Of a stretch of 64,000 nt of DNA, positions 46,543 through 59,952 are shown one piece after another. Under the pieces are notes generated by a model. It worked only from the letters and a program-made list of their open reading frames with translations. It was not told the origin of the DNA and ran no database searches. A program made the position numbers and the translations under genes. Numbering within the stretch: position 1 is the first letter of the stretch; every line of letters starts with the position of its first letter. Source of the DNA: Ziziphus jujuba. Lineage: Eukaryota; Streptophyta; Magnoliopsida; Rosales; Rhamnaceae. Location: assembly GCF_031755915.1 (NCBI RefSeq), contig NC_083379.1, positions 14,989,501 to 15,053,500 on the forward strand, in the 5' to 3' direction.

Positions 46543-47200
46543 TGGTTCACGGTGATGAAATCTTTCTTTCCAATTTTATACACAAAAAAAAAAAAAAAAA
46601 AAAAAAAACAAAAACTATCCATACAGTTTCGTGAGATTTTGAAAAAGAATATACATATATATTTATTAAAAGAAGTAGGTCTAAGTTCCATGATTTTGGG
46701 CTAGTGAGCAGGAAAACAATTAAAGCTCCTCGGTGGGTTGTTGGCCCATACCCATACCATACCATATGCATGATTCTCTCACCCGCCGGGGGGTGGGGCG
46801 GCGGCATTGGGGAGTGGCAAGTTAATTCGTCTTCTCAGAAATCTAAATAATTTTACTCATTTTCATTCCCTGCCTTTTCGTTTTTCCCTAATTTATTCTA
46901 TTCCCAATATTTTCCATACTTTTGACCTTTGGCCCCAACATGTCTTTTTCAATCATATGATAGTTCCTTCTGCTTCACGCACACAAAAACACCTTGAAGT
47001 CAAATTAATTATTAGTTGCTGATCATTTGATTGTTTTCTTTCTCCCTAAGATTTGATGTTTTATTATATTTCAACTTCTAATTAAGGTGCATTTTGGGCG
47101 AGAGTGAGAGAGGGAAAAAAAATATATATATATCTACCTTTATAAATTAGTTTAAAGGTCTTATTCTTGAGTCATGTTTGATATATATATATATATATAT
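45900..47200. other. Intergenic DNA with microsatellites, no gene seen
   Basis: It holds a long (TA)n run at about 46487-46540, a poly-A run at 46583-46608, and a short G-rich patch at 46785-46813. Frames here consist of Ile-Tyr or Lys/Phe runs from the simple repeats. Confidence 0.6.
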
Positions 47201-47216
47201 ATGTATATCAATTGCA

Positions 47217-47257
47217 ATAGCATGTTCGATGGCAAAATAAAATGAAATATACCACCA

Positions 47258-47307
<50 letters not shown>

Positions 47308-47392
47308 GCATGTTCGATGGCAAAATAAAATGAAATATACCACCATTAATTATATATATATATACACACATATATATTATATCATGAGCACT
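47217..47392. repeat. 88-bp tandem duplication with (TA)n
   Basis: AATAGCATGTTCGATGGC begins at 47216 and 47304. Both copies run through ACCACCATTAATTATATA into TA repeats. The phrase CAATTGCAATAGCAT occurs at 47209 and again at 47405, bracketing the block. Confidence 0.8.
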
Positions 47393-47982
47393 TGGAGCAG
47401 CTAGCAATTGCAATAGCATTGACCAAAGTAATGGAAAATGGTGATAAACTGAAAGTAAAGCACCTAATTTCAGCGCTGTATATACGCTGAGCAGTCTTAA
47501 CAAGACAAAATGGGCCATACCTCCATGTCAAGTTCCTTTTAGCTTCTTTATTATTTGCTCTCCAATTAATACAATTTGGATAGCATTTCCTAATCTCTTA
47601 ATCCGACCACAACTTTCCTACTTGGTTTTCTCAATTCAAACTTTTTAGATCATCCTTTTTTTTTTCTTGATTTGGATGTAACATATATAACAAATCAAAA
47701 TGGTAAAATCCGGTGTAGGTATAATAAATCGAAAGATAGGATTTGGGATTTGATTTTAAAAAAGTCAAATCATTATGATCTAAGCCTTATCCTAAAATAG
47801 TTATCTCAAGGTTCTCAATATGACCACTAACATAAAATCTTTCTTTTTTATTCTTCAAATAGTATCAAAAGCTGAAATTTAAAATTATATTTATTAATCA
47901 TTTTATAATCTTTAATAATGGTCATCAAAAGTGGATCTCAGTTTAACAAAATAAAATAAATCTTATTTGAGCTGACTAATCA

Positions 47983-48018
<36 letters not shown>

Positions 48019-48019
48019 A

Positions 48020-48140
48020 TATATACATATATAACTACAGACGGCTATCGTCCTCCATATAGTGGGCGACTCTCTCACTATATATACATATATAACTACA
48101 ATGGCTATCGTCCTCCATATAGTGGGCGACTCTCTCACTA
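48020..48140. repeat. 60-bp tandem duplication containing a short hairpin
   Basis: GGCTATCGTCCTCCATATAG occurs at 48043 and 48103. Each copy includes ATAGTG...CACTAT, able to form a six-base-pair stem. A (TA)n tract precedes them. Confidence 0.8.
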
Positions 48141-48177
48141 TAACATTTTCATATATATATATATATAAGAATTTTTC

Positions 48178-48344
48178 AATGTGGATGTTCGCATTTTATT
48201 AAAATACAAACGTCACCTTAAACAATAGTTTCTCTAGAAACCGTCGTTTAAAGTGTTATTATTATTGATGATTTTTTTAAATACTATGGTTTAAAACTAT
48301 ATCTGTATTTTAATAAAATGCAGACGTTTGCATCGGACATAGAC

Positions 48345-48345
<1 letters not shown>
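48178..48345. mobile_element. MITE with GCATTTTATTAAAATAC arms
   Basis: The left arm has TTCGCATTTTATTAAAATAC and the right arm has GTATTTTAATAAAATGC, an inverted pair, with further outward similarity (GGATGTTCGC / GTTTGCATCGGAC). Bases ~180-285 at the window start share the phrase ATGTTCGCA and may be related. Confidence 0.55.
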
Positions 48346-48376
<31 letters not shown>

Positions 48377-48518
48377 GGGGAAGGTTCCACATACAAGCCT
48401 TTTGACAAAGTTCTTTGACAAGTAATCCAAAACTTTAATTAATATGATTTAACGGTATACATTTACCCTTTTTCGAAAACATTTAAATTTCTTATATATA
48501 TATATATATATGCAAATT

Positions 48519-48664
48519 CTATGGTGAGGACGGTCCGCATGAGAACCGCAGTATTAGTGACGGTTTTTCATAGTATTAACGATGGTTTTTTAGAAAATCC
48601 TCACCAATACTATGAAAAACTGTCACCAATACTATAGTCCGCATGAGAACCATCCGCACCATAC
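48519..48664. mobile_element. Foldback MITE (~146 bp)
   Basis: The ends CTATGGTGAGGACGGT and CCATCCGCACCATA are inverted copies. Inside, AGTGACGGTTTTTCATAGTATT pairs with AATACTATGAAAAACTGTCAC (each with a mismatch), so most of the element folds on itself. Confidence 0.6.
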
Positions 48665-48669
48665 ACGGA

Positions 48670-51600
48670 CTGTATATATATATATATATATATATCTAAA
48701 CACCTCTTTATCCTTCACTTAAAAATAATTTAATGCTTTAAAACAATAATTTTATATCTTAATTAAATATTTATCTCTCTTAATTAAACTCGAACTATAT
48801 TTCTTTTTCCTCAAAACCCATCTAAAAGATTTCTAATTCTCTACTTTTAACGGATAAAATTGTTAGGAGAAAAAAAAGAAAAAAAAAAGGGGCAGAATCC
48901 ATTAGGAAAAAAAAACTGTGAAAGAGAAAGAACACAATACAATCCAATAAGTTTCTCTCTCTGTTCCTTAATTTTTGCCATTATTTAAAATATCATTGAG
49001 TTATAAACTCAAAATTTGAATATATATTTAAAAGCTAAAAAATCTACCGGTCTTTCACTATCTTTTCTGCAAAACAACTCGAAGGAAAGAAATATCTGTG
49101 TCACTCTTATATAAATGCAATTTAGTAAAGGGTTAGCTGCGAACTTAAATTTTTAGCAGCAAAACTTGGTTTTATAAACCCTAAACTCAAAACAATTTTT
49201 TTTTCCAATTTTTTAAGCTTTTTTGATGCATTGATGGATTTCTAGCAATTAGAATTAGAAATCGATAGGTAGGTTTTTAGAAGATAAAAACACGGTTGAG
49301 GCTTAATTAGAAAAGAAAAATATTTATTTAAGAGAGAGAAATATCTTTTTTTAAAAAATTAATTATTTAAGGAAAGGATAAAACTTAAAGGGGTGTTGGA
49401 CTTAAACATAAAAAAGTTTCTTATGAGGACAGTCAAAAACATTCCAAAAAAAAAAAATTCAATAACCATGAAAGAAGGACATATTAAAAAACAAAATCAA
49501 AATAAAACAAAAAAACTTAAAGAAAACAAAAATGAAACGAAACAAAACAAAAAACACCTTTGGAAAGATTAAAAAAAAAATGCATAATCTGGTAGAATTT
49601 GCATTGACCAAAGACAAAAAATGTGGATTTGATTATATTAGGGATTAGAATTAAAATTTTAATTATTGATTAAATATGAATTTAATAATTTATTAAAATC
49701 ATATACAGTCATAATAAACATGTAGCAACTTACATGATTATAAATAAACTTTTAAAATTTTATTTTGAAGCAATTCATAGGATGAAAAAGGATTTTTTTT
49801 TTTTTTATGATAAATCAGCAAGTTTGATAACACTGGTTGTAAATTCATAAATATATAAACAATTTTGATATATTAAAAACATAGTTTTCACCTTATGTTA
49901 GGCACTTATTGATGTGGCAGTTGCTCAAAATTACTATTTTCTTAGCTAGAGTATTAGTTTTGAATAATTAATGTAAGACCTTTAACATTTGATACGTCAA
50001 TATATTTTTATTTTATATTAATTAATAATATGTTTTTGATAAATTATTATTCAAAAGTATATGTATATATGAATAGAAGAATTCCCCTATCAAGACATCT
50101 TAATGGTTTTTCCATCCAAACTTTACTTCTTAATTCTTTAATTGTTTCGAGGATTGAAATATAAAGTTATTTTTAGAGTTTAAATAAGCCAAAACAAAGT
50201 TCGCTTTGCCCTCTTAGGGTTTTAATTACTATCCAGCTCATTTAAGACTTCCTGATAAGAGATCTACTTTGTGTATATATATATATATATAGTCCTACTA
50301 TTATAAGGGAGATTGCCCATACATGTTGTGTGATGACTCCAAATTACATTTAATTTAGACGGTATATAACCCCAAGTACATGTATTTCATAAGGGTATAT
50401 ATCAAATTACATGTAAGCTAGATTTAGGGTTGCTTTGAATTATGAAAAAAATTAGCACAAGCTCTTGTGAAGTAATAATTAATTTTTCTAACAACTTGAT
50501 GAGTGTTTGGTAAACTGTTGTTTCAAAATTGCTAAAAATTAAAAAATTAGAATTTAAAAGTTAGTTAACTATTGTAATTGTATACAATGATAAAAATAAA
50601 CATGAATGATTATATATATATATATATATATTATTTCATAATTGTGTTTTTAATTAAATTATTACACTTAATATTTTAATAACATACATACATTTTTTTG
50701 ATTATACAGAGAATTAATGGAACAACAAGCCACATCTTAGGTAATAAAATAATATTATTTTAGAACACAATAAAATAAAAGAGCATTTGGTTAGCTGGTG
50801 TTGATTATGATGGCTTATTAATGGTCAACAAAACAATGAACAGAGACGAACATGAGAAAAGACTAATGAGGTGTTTGGTAAAAGATAAAGTATTGAAGGA
50901 AATTAATTATTGGTATCAGTTTTTTGAGATTCAGTTTTTTAAAAATGAGTTTTTTTGGGATTCTTTTTATAGTGTTTAGTTAATTATAAAGGAAAATAAG
51001 ACTTACAAGTAATTAAATAAATTTATATATTAAAATTAAAAGATAAAGTTGAGAGGGATATTGATTTTCTAAATTTAGTTTCCTGAGAATTATTTTTTCT
51101 TTTGATCTGTTTGGTGAGTAATGGGAAAGTTGGAATTGATAAGTAATTAAATATAATATTGTATAATAAATTAAGGGTAAATATGTATTTTAAAAAAAAA
51201 TTAAAACTATTTTATCTGAAATTCTCATAATGACACCTATATAGATGGGAACAACTTTTTCACATATTTTTCTACATTGGTGGGAATCTAATTTCTTGTA
51301 CCCACACTTTTTCAGTTTTCAGTAAGTATCCAAAAAAAAACAAAGTTATCATTTTTCTAAGAGAATTAGATTCCCACTAACTTTACCTTTACCCAAACAT
51401 ACCGTCAGGGAATTTTAGAATGACACCTCATTAGTATGATCCATTTTCCCTGTCAGTTTTCTATATTACGAGATTTATTTTTCACACAAATTCATTCTCT
51501 TAAAAATTATCCAAACAGGAAAAAAATTTCACTTTCCTAGGAAATTTTAGATTTCCCACTAACTTTACTACTACGCAAACATCCCATAAAAAAAAATCAA

Positions 51601-53164
51601 AGGATAAACTTAAAGTTATGAAAGGGTAAAATAGAATTTTATTATTAGTTTAAGATATTATAGTTATTTTTAATTTAAAATCATGATTATCTAAGAAGGA
51701 AAATTTGAACAGCTGTCTTTAATTATTTATGAGATTCTAGTTTTTGAAATAGATAGATTATTATAGAATGTAAAATATATAGATTTACTAAATACTACAT
51801 TGATGAAAAATTATGCTATAATCCCAAAGTATAGGTTTATAAGAAAAAAAACCAAAAGCACATATAATCAAGGTAATATATCCATATAATTCCTATAATA
51901 ACAAAACTGTACATATATATATATATATATATACAAATCCCCTCATTCGTACTCAAATTCAACTCAACTCAACTCCATTTAAAATTTTTCTCCTACTAAC
52001 TTTTACTATATAGGTGACAAAATGCCTCCCCCTAATTGAACAAATATCTCATTCAAAACCAAAACTAAGCAGTGTACGGTGTACCTCATTAATTAGCCAC
52101 CGGTCTAGTTAGCTGTTCTTAATCTAAGGTAATTAAACAGACCTTTTTATTTTTTTTATTTAAAGGAATGGTACTTAGACGGAGTTTAATATCCGATTAG
52201 TACAATTGATAAAAATAGATATTTAGATTACAGAGTTTTATATAATAAATTTTTTTTTAAAATTTTTTTTATTAAAAAACTAATAAATATTTAGTTGTAA
52301 ATAAAAAAACCTACATAAATGCTCATTGAATTTATATATAAATTAAAACAAAAATTCTAAAAAAATTTTAAATTTAAATTTTTCTAAAATAGATATAAAA
52401 AATTATTTTTTAATCAATAAATACTTGTTAAATCTTATTAAACATTCTTATTTTTTAACAAAAATATTTTAACATTCAAATAAAGCTTTTATCTAAAAAA
52501 AAAAAAAAAAACTCTGCGAAACCAATTTTAGTTCTCCTCAAACAAAGCCTTTTTATTTATTTATTTATTTATTTATTGATAATATAGACAAGCCTTATTT
52601 GAATAACATAAAGATACAAGGATACTTTTGCTATAAAATAAAAGTGCAAAGCTAAATAAAACGTGACCCGAGAAAGCACAGGAGTTTGAGGAATTGCGAA
52701 CCAACCACCCCAGTACTGGAAACACCATCCTGGCTGCCTGCCTGCCCGCCCTCCTTCTACTACTTGCCAACCAACCATAAGCCATTAATTGTTTTGGGAG
52801 ACTCAGACCATATCACTCCAGCTGTGCCTGAAGTGTTTACCCGTTGGAGTGAGTAGAGAAAACAAACTCATTCACTGCCTTCTTTTTTATTTATTTATTT
52901 TTCCCTCTATCATTGATTGATTAATGAAAACTATAATACTACTACCGTCCAATCTAAAAGCCACACACGCAATATAATAAATATTATTTATTTACACAAA
53001 TAAAAATACACAAAAATAAATTATTCAAAGATTAAAGAAAAAAAAAAAAAAAGAGTACTGAAAGTGAGCTTTAACTGTATGGATGTAAACACTGGGGATT
53101 TTTGGAAGCTATAAGTATGTGGTTTTTGGCGAGGTTGGGGGGGCGTGGAGAAAGATCATCATAA
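48670..53164. other. AT-rich intergenic DNA upstream of the CER3-like gene
   Basis: No other gene is recognised. Several TA runs occur (about 48670, 50273, 50613, 51910). About 50873-51590 begins GAGGTGTTTGGTAAAAG and ends, inverted, in TGTTTGCGTAG with internal 'cccactaacttta' repeats, so a diverged MITE-like element is possible. The last ~400 bp should contain the CER3-like promoter, but no TATA box could be chosen with confidence. Confidence 0.45.
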
Positions 53165-53450
53165 GTGTCATCCAGCGAGAGGTTCAGAAATTGTCATTTC
53201 AAAAACCCATTTTGGAATCGGCAAGTGAACCCACTCTCAGATTCTAGTTCTCTTTGTTTTTTTGTTTTCCTCTCTGTTTCGTCTCTGTTTCGACTCTGTA
53301 GAAAACAAGCTCCTTCTATCTTGGAGTTTGCTCTTCTTCTCTCATTTTCGCCATCTGGGGTCTGTTTTACTTCGCCATTTTTTATTGTCGCCTGTACTTT
53401 TTTGGTCATACGTACACGGATCTTTGTCAATTTGCAGAGAAATCAAACTA

Positions 53451-53490
53451 TATACACACACACACACACACACATACACAAACACACATA
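53451..53490. repeat. (CA)n microsatellite in the presumed 5' UTR
   Basis: TATACACACACAC... tract ending about 55 bp before the start codon of the CER3-like gene. Length variation here could affect its transcript leader. Confidence 0.75.
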
Positions 53491-53543
53491 CAAAGGTTTA
53501 CAGGATATATTTTGGTATAGCCGTGTTTTGAAGGGAATAAAAA

Positions 53544-56029
53544 ATGGTTGCATTCTTGTCAGCTTGGCCATGGGACAACTTGGGAATCTTCAAGGTACAT
53601 AAAACCCAGAAAAAATAAAATATATCAATCATGCTTTTCCATTCTATACATGATGGTTAAATTATTTCCTCTGTATTGTTAATCTCACTTTTTATTGATA
53701 TTTTGGTTTTGATTTTCACAGTATCTGCTACTTGGACCTTTGTTTGCAAAAGCATTTTATCCAATAATTCAAGAGGAGACGCTGAAATTTACCTGGTGTC
53801 TGCATATTTTACTAATAGGATTTGTTAGAGCTTATGTTTACCAGCTATGGACGGTTTTCGCTAACATGCTTTTCCTAACAAGAAATAGACGGATTGTTCA
53901 ACAAGGTGTTGATTTCAAGCAGATTGATAAAGAATGGGACTGGTAACAAAATTTCCTATTATATGAATTACTTTTAGTATTTGCCCGTAACATAAAAAGC
54001 ATAAATTGTTGTTGGTCCAAACTAACTTTCTACATATTTATGTAAGTTGCAATTTCTAATTTTTTATTTTGCAGGGATAATTTCTTAATTCTTCATTCTC
54101 TTATCGGATCCTTGGCCTGCTATCTCTTCCCATTTCATGAAAATCTTCCCCTATGGAATACAAAAGGCTTTGTCATAGTTCTGATACTCCATATCGGAGT
54201 TTCAGAGCCTCTATATTATTGGGTTCATAGAGGTTTCCATTCAAACTATTTTTTTACCCATTACCATTCCCTCCACCATTCTTCTCCGGTACCCCAGGCT
54301 TTTACAGGTAAAAGCAAGCAATACCCATCTGCCTATATATCTGATTTCTTTGATTTGTTGATTTACGCTGATAAATAATTTATGTATATTTTTTTGTGTG
54401 TGTGCAGCTGGAAATGCAACATTCTTGGAGCATCTGATTTTGAGCATAATTATTGGAATTCCTATACTTGGGGCTTGTGCGGTTGGATATGGATCAATAA
54501 GCTTGTTCTATGGCTATCTTTTTATTTTTGATTCTCTCAGATGCCTGGGGCATTCCAATCTTGAAGTTGTTCCACATAAGATGTTCGAGAAATTTCCATT
54601 TCTCAGATATCTAGTATATACTCCAACGTAAGTAAATTTTAAACAACACGTCTACACGAGCTTTGATTGCGTTTCTAAACTTAACTCTGATACATTATGT
54701 AAAAGTTATTGTTAGAAATTTTCTAAGAACTAGCTCTGTTGAATATTTTATGCCTTACAAGAACGAAGCTAGTTTCCCTCTGCAATTTACCTTTTGTCAG
54801 GTTCTTATCTAAGAGAGGAAACCTTCAAATAATCCCTTCATAATGAATAAAGTAGACTCTTTCCAGTTTACTGAGCAAAAGAGATGGAGTTGAAAGTAGC
54901 CAAATCTGCCATCTTTTGCGTTTGATAGTATGATCATTTGATTAGTGGTACTTTTTCTTCGCCACTGAGATAGCCAGTTGGCAATGTTTTGATAAATTGA
55001 GAAACCCAATTCAAAATATCACCTAAAACCAAGTAGGTTCACATATTGTTTTCAAGTTGGTAGATAAAATAAATACAGTGTCAATATGTACGCTTTTGAT
55101 AACTAAATTCGGTTGCTGATCGGTATGTGTTATCCCCCGGCAGAATTTGAATTTGCTAGCAATAAATGACCTCTTTTTGCTTGGTGTCATATGTCCAGAT
55201 ACCATAGCCTACACCGCTCTGAAATGGGCACCAATTTTTGCCTTTTTATGCCTCTCTTTGATGCAATTGGGAAGACCCTGAACAGCAGGTCCTGGGAATT
55301 ACACAAGATGATGAGTTTAAATGCAGGTGGGTTCAGCAGTCAATTTCGGAGCAGTATTGGATCTTAAAATGTTTTTCATAAAGATTTTTTCATGTAATTT
55401 TCACAATACATTTCATAAGCAACAATTTCCTGCACACCCTTTATTACAAGGAATGGACATTTTTAACATTTTTCTGAACCTTGTAAATGTATCATGCAGG
55501 TAAAAACAGCAGGGTACCGGATTTCGTGTTCCTAGCCCACGTTGTGGATGTATCGTCAGCAATGCATGCGCCATTTGTTTTCCGATCATTTTCCTCAACG
55601 CCATACACAATGAGGCTCTTTTTGGTGCCCCTTTGGCCAATTACTTTTATGGTTATGCTAGCAATGTGGGCTTGGTCTAAAGCTTTTCTATTCTCCTCTT
55701 ACGACATCAGAGGCAGGTTGCATCAGACATGGGTGGTGCCTCGATTTGGCTTTCAGGTCTGCTTCTCAATATTACGCAACGATCATCACTTATTGACGAC
55801 CTCAATTTTTTAAATAAAAATTAAACAAATAAGTTACTATTTTTCCTGTAAACTTATTAAAAATGACTTGTTATGCAGTATTTCTTACCATTTGCTACAG
55901 ACGGCATCAATATGCATATAGAGAATGCCATCCTTAGAGCTGATAAGATGGGAGTTAAGGTTCTTAGCCTTGCTGCATTAAATAAGGTTGGTGTCTGGTG
56001 TGTTTGGATTACTTTTATTTTTTACAACT

Positions 56030-56069
<40 letters not shown>

Positions 56070-57712
56070 TTGGCTTCTGGTGAATTCTGATCATGGTTGT
56101 TGGGGGTTGTTAATATTCTGAAAGGTAGACGCGTGAAAAGGTAATCAGTCCTGATCTTCATTTAAATTTCAATAATGGGAATCTGAAAGCTTTCACTTCT
56201 GAAGTATTGTAGACTTGGTAACATCAATGCAATTTCTATTCATCCGTGATGTGTCATACACCCCACAATGGTCTTCTTGTTTCTGTTCGTGGCTTGCTAC
56301 TAAACATTAGCATTTAAAATGTTAAAATGGATGTTTGAGAACCACCAAGAAAGACTGGACATAACCATTGAACCAACCATGTGAAAGTAGGATCATTTGC
56401 TCAGCCAAACTTTCCTTGCCCTCCTTATTTCTACTTTTCCAAACAGCTGTTAGTGTCCTGTGGTATATTTTGGGCCCTTTTACTTAGAGAGAAGATCCAT
56501 ATAAAAAGCTTGAAAATTTCTTGCTGTGTATATGTCAGTTTCTAAAATCTACCCATTCCTGGCATAGAGCTGCAATTTCTTTTTCTTTCCCCCACGTTGA
56601 TTTCCAAGATTAAACAATTACATGCTGTGGAGCTATCATTGAGGTCTCGCTGTGAAGCTAGCTATCAATGGGGGCCCCACTGGGGACCCACCATTATTTT
56701 CCAATGGGTCCACATCACTCCTCTATACATGTGAGCCCATTTTGTCATCTTTTTATGTACGAACAATTTTTTACATGAGCCAATAATACTTCTTCGGAAT
56801 CTTGTCTACATATCCACAGACCATGACATACAACGCCTCCTTCAAGATTCTGTAACTTATAAATACATCCATGTTCATTTTCTGGTGCTATGAGATTCTA
56901 GTCCACTAACCAATCCCGATATGAATCGCTGACTCTCATGCCTCGTTTTGAGGAGAGATCCGCAGACCCTTTCTAAGCAGTGGGAGTTCTTTTCGCATTA
57001 ACTTGGTAAGATTTTTGAGGACCACAGTTTTGTTTGATTCTAGGCTTGGTCAATGGAGTGGCTTTTGTCACTGTGTCCCACAGGTGAGGGTTGAGGTTAA
57101 TACCATAGCATAGACCAAAAGTTTAAGACTGCAGACCTTGGGTCAATTAATATGTATTAATAATTAGTTATTAACTTCCCAAATTATAACTTACTCATTT
57201 CTCATTGGCTAAACTCTCTCACACATGAATTCCAAGATGATTATCTCTTTTAAGGGTAGGGTGCAAAGTATTAATAAATTAAATGAGTTGTTTTCTTTCA
57301 TTGCTAATTAAATTAGATGACTTCCTTGCACTTTGAATTATATTACCTAATTAAATTAGATGAATGAATTCCTTGCACTTTGAATTATATTCCCTTTTTT
57401 ACTTTTACCCCTTAAAAAAGATCAAATTATCTTAACTAATCTTTTGCATAGAATTAAACTAATGTTAATTGAGTTTTCCTTATTTGCAGAATGAAGCCCT
57501 GAATGGCGGTGGAACACTCTTCGTGAACAAGCACCCGAATCTCAATGTTCGAGTTGTCCATGGAAACACTTTAACCGCTGCGGTGATTCTAAATGAGATC
57601 CCAAAGGATGTTACAGAGGTGTTTTTATCAGGAGCTACTTCCAAGCTTGGAAGAGCTATTGCACTCTACCTTTGCAGAAGAAAAGTCAGGGTCCTGGTAA
57701 GTTCTCATAAAT

Positions 57713-57746
<34 letters not shown>

Positions 57747-59183
57747 CACTTTTGTTCAATATCCATTTATATTTATTTCTTAAAGTTAAAAGAGAGAAAT
57801 ATATTAACACCATTCAGCATAAAACCATGAAATTTACCTGGTTTTCCACCCAACAAAGATATATAAATATATAACACATGCCATGTGCATCTGAAGAAAA
57901 TTCAATCTCCTGTTCATATATAGTCAATATTTCCCTGGTTAGGTACTGGAAAATGAGCATAGCAAAGCAATGAACATGGGGGCAATAATATTGTTGTTGA
58001 GTTTCAACTTATTAGCGCCTATGTTGTCCCTAACCATTTTTCTGGTGGCACCATTTTGTTTTATCAAATTGAGTATTTGTAGGACACCTTAATAAAGGCT
58101 GATAACAAAGACAACTAATGAAATTTTGTTCCACATCGATTAGAGTGGTTTTCTAATGGATTAATCATTTTTATCCAGATGCTGACTCTGTCAACAGAAA
58201 GATTTCAAAAGATTCAGAAGGAAGCTCCAGCAGATTGTCAAAGTTATCTAGTCCAAGTCACAAAGTATCAAGCAGCCAAAAATTGTAAGGTATGTGTACC
58301 ATTGAATTTTGGACCAATATATCCCAAAGCGCAGTGAATATTTGCATGAGTTTTTGTTTGATTATACTTTTTTTTTTTTTTTAAATAATTTTATCTATTC
58401 GAAAGAATCTTTCTCCCACTAAATATGCTACCATTTATTGGTCCAATGATAGACATGGATAGTCGGCAAATGGATCACACCAAGAGAGCAAAGGTGGGCT
58501 CCTAGTGGAACCCATTTTCATCAATTTGTAGTACCCCCTGTCCTGCCTTTCAGAAGAGATTGCACTTATGGTGACCTTGCGGCCATGAGATTACCAGAAG
58601 ATGTCCAAGGGCTTGGAAGTTGCGAGGTAAAAATGTAATCTCTTAAATGTAGTCTTATTCATATACATTAACCATATAGCTTGTTTTTCTGTCTTCTTGC
58701 TCTTTTGTGCTTGTGTTTACAGAAAACCCATTGTATAGAGTACCAGCAATAGCACTATGATTCAGAAATATACAGAACCATACTTTTTCATTTCATCTTA
58801 AAAAGATCACCTAAATTGTTCAATTACCCAGATCACTTGTTAATATATATACAACTTTAACATATTTCACAAAATCGGCTATGCCAGTTTATATTCACTC
58901 CCTGTTAGGCATATTGGTGAAACATAAATGATATGCATATAATATACCATATATATATATATACATACGAGTTTTGTTTGATGGGTTTTGTTAAATATTG
59001 GTTTCACAGTACACAATGGAGAGAGGAGTAGTACATGCATGCCATGCAGGTGGAGTGGTTCATGCACTAGAAGGCTGGACACACCATGAAGTTGGGGCTA
59101 TTGATGTAGACAGAATTGACCTTGTATGGAATGCTGCTTTGAAACATGGTTTAAAGCCAGTATCATCAGGAAAAACTGATTAA
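53544..59183 (+). CDS. CER3: CER3/WAX2-like very-long-chain aldehyde-forming protein, 11 exons
   Basis: Coding exons: 53544-53594, 53722-53942, 54075-54307, 54408-54627, 55199-55326, 55500-55756, 55879-55986, 57490-57696, 58179-58289, 58453-58626, 59010-59183. All introns are GT-AG and phases join cleanly into 627 residues ending TAA; family members are about 630. The start [12 protein letters not shown] matches the family and sits in AAAAATGG. The N-terminal part has several membrane segments and a fatty-acid-hydroxylase-like domain with His boxes H142-x3-H146 and H155-x2-HH159. The third box reads H244-x2-H247-R248 instead of HxxHH. The C-terminal part has a Rossmann-like GATSKLG (454-460) and the WAX2 C-terminal domain. 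CER3 acts with CER1 in the endoplasmic reticulum to turn very-long-chain acyl-CoA into alkanes for cuticular wax. It is a CER3-type member or paralogue; I am sure of the family, less so of orthology. Confidence 0.95.
55987..57489 (+). other. Intron 7 of the CER3-like gene (1.5 kb, longest)
   Basis: It runs from GTTGGTG to TTTGCAG. It contains a (TA)n tract at about 56034-56065 and a 43-bp direct duplication (about 57305-57390, unit beginning TAATTAAATTAGATGA). No nested gene is seen. Confidence 0.75.
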
Positions 59184-59615
59184 TTGTAAAATATATGAGG
59201 AAAAAAGAAAACTATATATATATGTAGTAGATTTTATTCATACCAACAATGAAGCATATTCAAGGTGTCATTTTACCTTCTTCAAGATGATGAGGAAATT
59301 TTACGACTCTCACCCGAATAATATTGTTGGATTTTTTATTTTTTATTTTTTATTTTTGAAAAAAGAAAATATGTTTGGATAGCTTTTTTAAATTATTTTG
59401 AGGCAGATGCAAACATGGCAATAGCATAAATTTTCATCGAAGAAAAATATTATTTATAATTATTTATGAATAATTATCAATATGATTTTAGGATAAAAAA
59501 TAAAAATTAAATTTTCCAATAAAATCCACCAACAATAATAAATAATAAAACCCTTTCAGTCAGTAAATTGGTTATAAAAATCAGCAATTTAATCCTATAA
59601 AATGGATTGATTGGA
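59184..59615. other. 3' flank of the CER3-like gene
   Basis: This probably includes the 3' UTR. AT-rich, with no single convincing polyadenylation signal and no further coding sequence. Confidence 0.5.
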
Positions 59616-59952
59616 ATACTATTTGGTAACATGATTGGTTTTTAGTTTTTATCTTTTTTATTTTTCCTACCTAATTATATGTAATTTGTTTATATCAATT
59701 GTCAGTTAATGATAGTTAAAGTTTATAGGCATCTAAGTTAACTATAAATTTGAGGACAAAAATATATATAAACATCAGATTAAACTTCAAATTATGTTTT
59801 TTGTTTTTATTTCCTTCACAATTATAAGTGTTTAAAAGCTCTGACAAACTATAACTACCATTAGCTAACATTTAAAATAAGCATTACAAAATTGGGTGGA
59901 AAAAAAAAATTTAAAAATAAAAACTAAAAAGTAATCATGTTACTAAAAGACA
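59616..59952. mobile_element. MITE with ~45-bp inverted ends
   Basis: The left TATTTGGTAACATGATT and TTTTTAGTTTTTATC pair with the right AAAAACTAAAAA and AATCATGTTACTAAAAGA. There is no coding capacity, and target duplications are unclear. Confidence 0.6.

Noticed and set aside
46785..46813. G-rich patch as a possible G-quadruplex
   Set aside because: Runs of G are uneven (two of only two bases) and no gene start is nearby, so support is weak.
46462..47518. Ile-Tyr repeat frames
   Set aside because: Translations of (TA)n microsatellites only.
50873..51590. Possible MITE with GTGTTTGGTAA-like ends
   Set aside because: Arms are too diverged and no target duplication was found, so it is mentioned only inside the intergenic entry.
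53165..53602. 145-codon frame just upstream of and overlapping the CER3-like start
   Set aside because: It is out of frame with the CER3-like ATG, runs through the (CA)n tract, crosses the exon 1 donor, and has no domain. Most likely 5' UTR.
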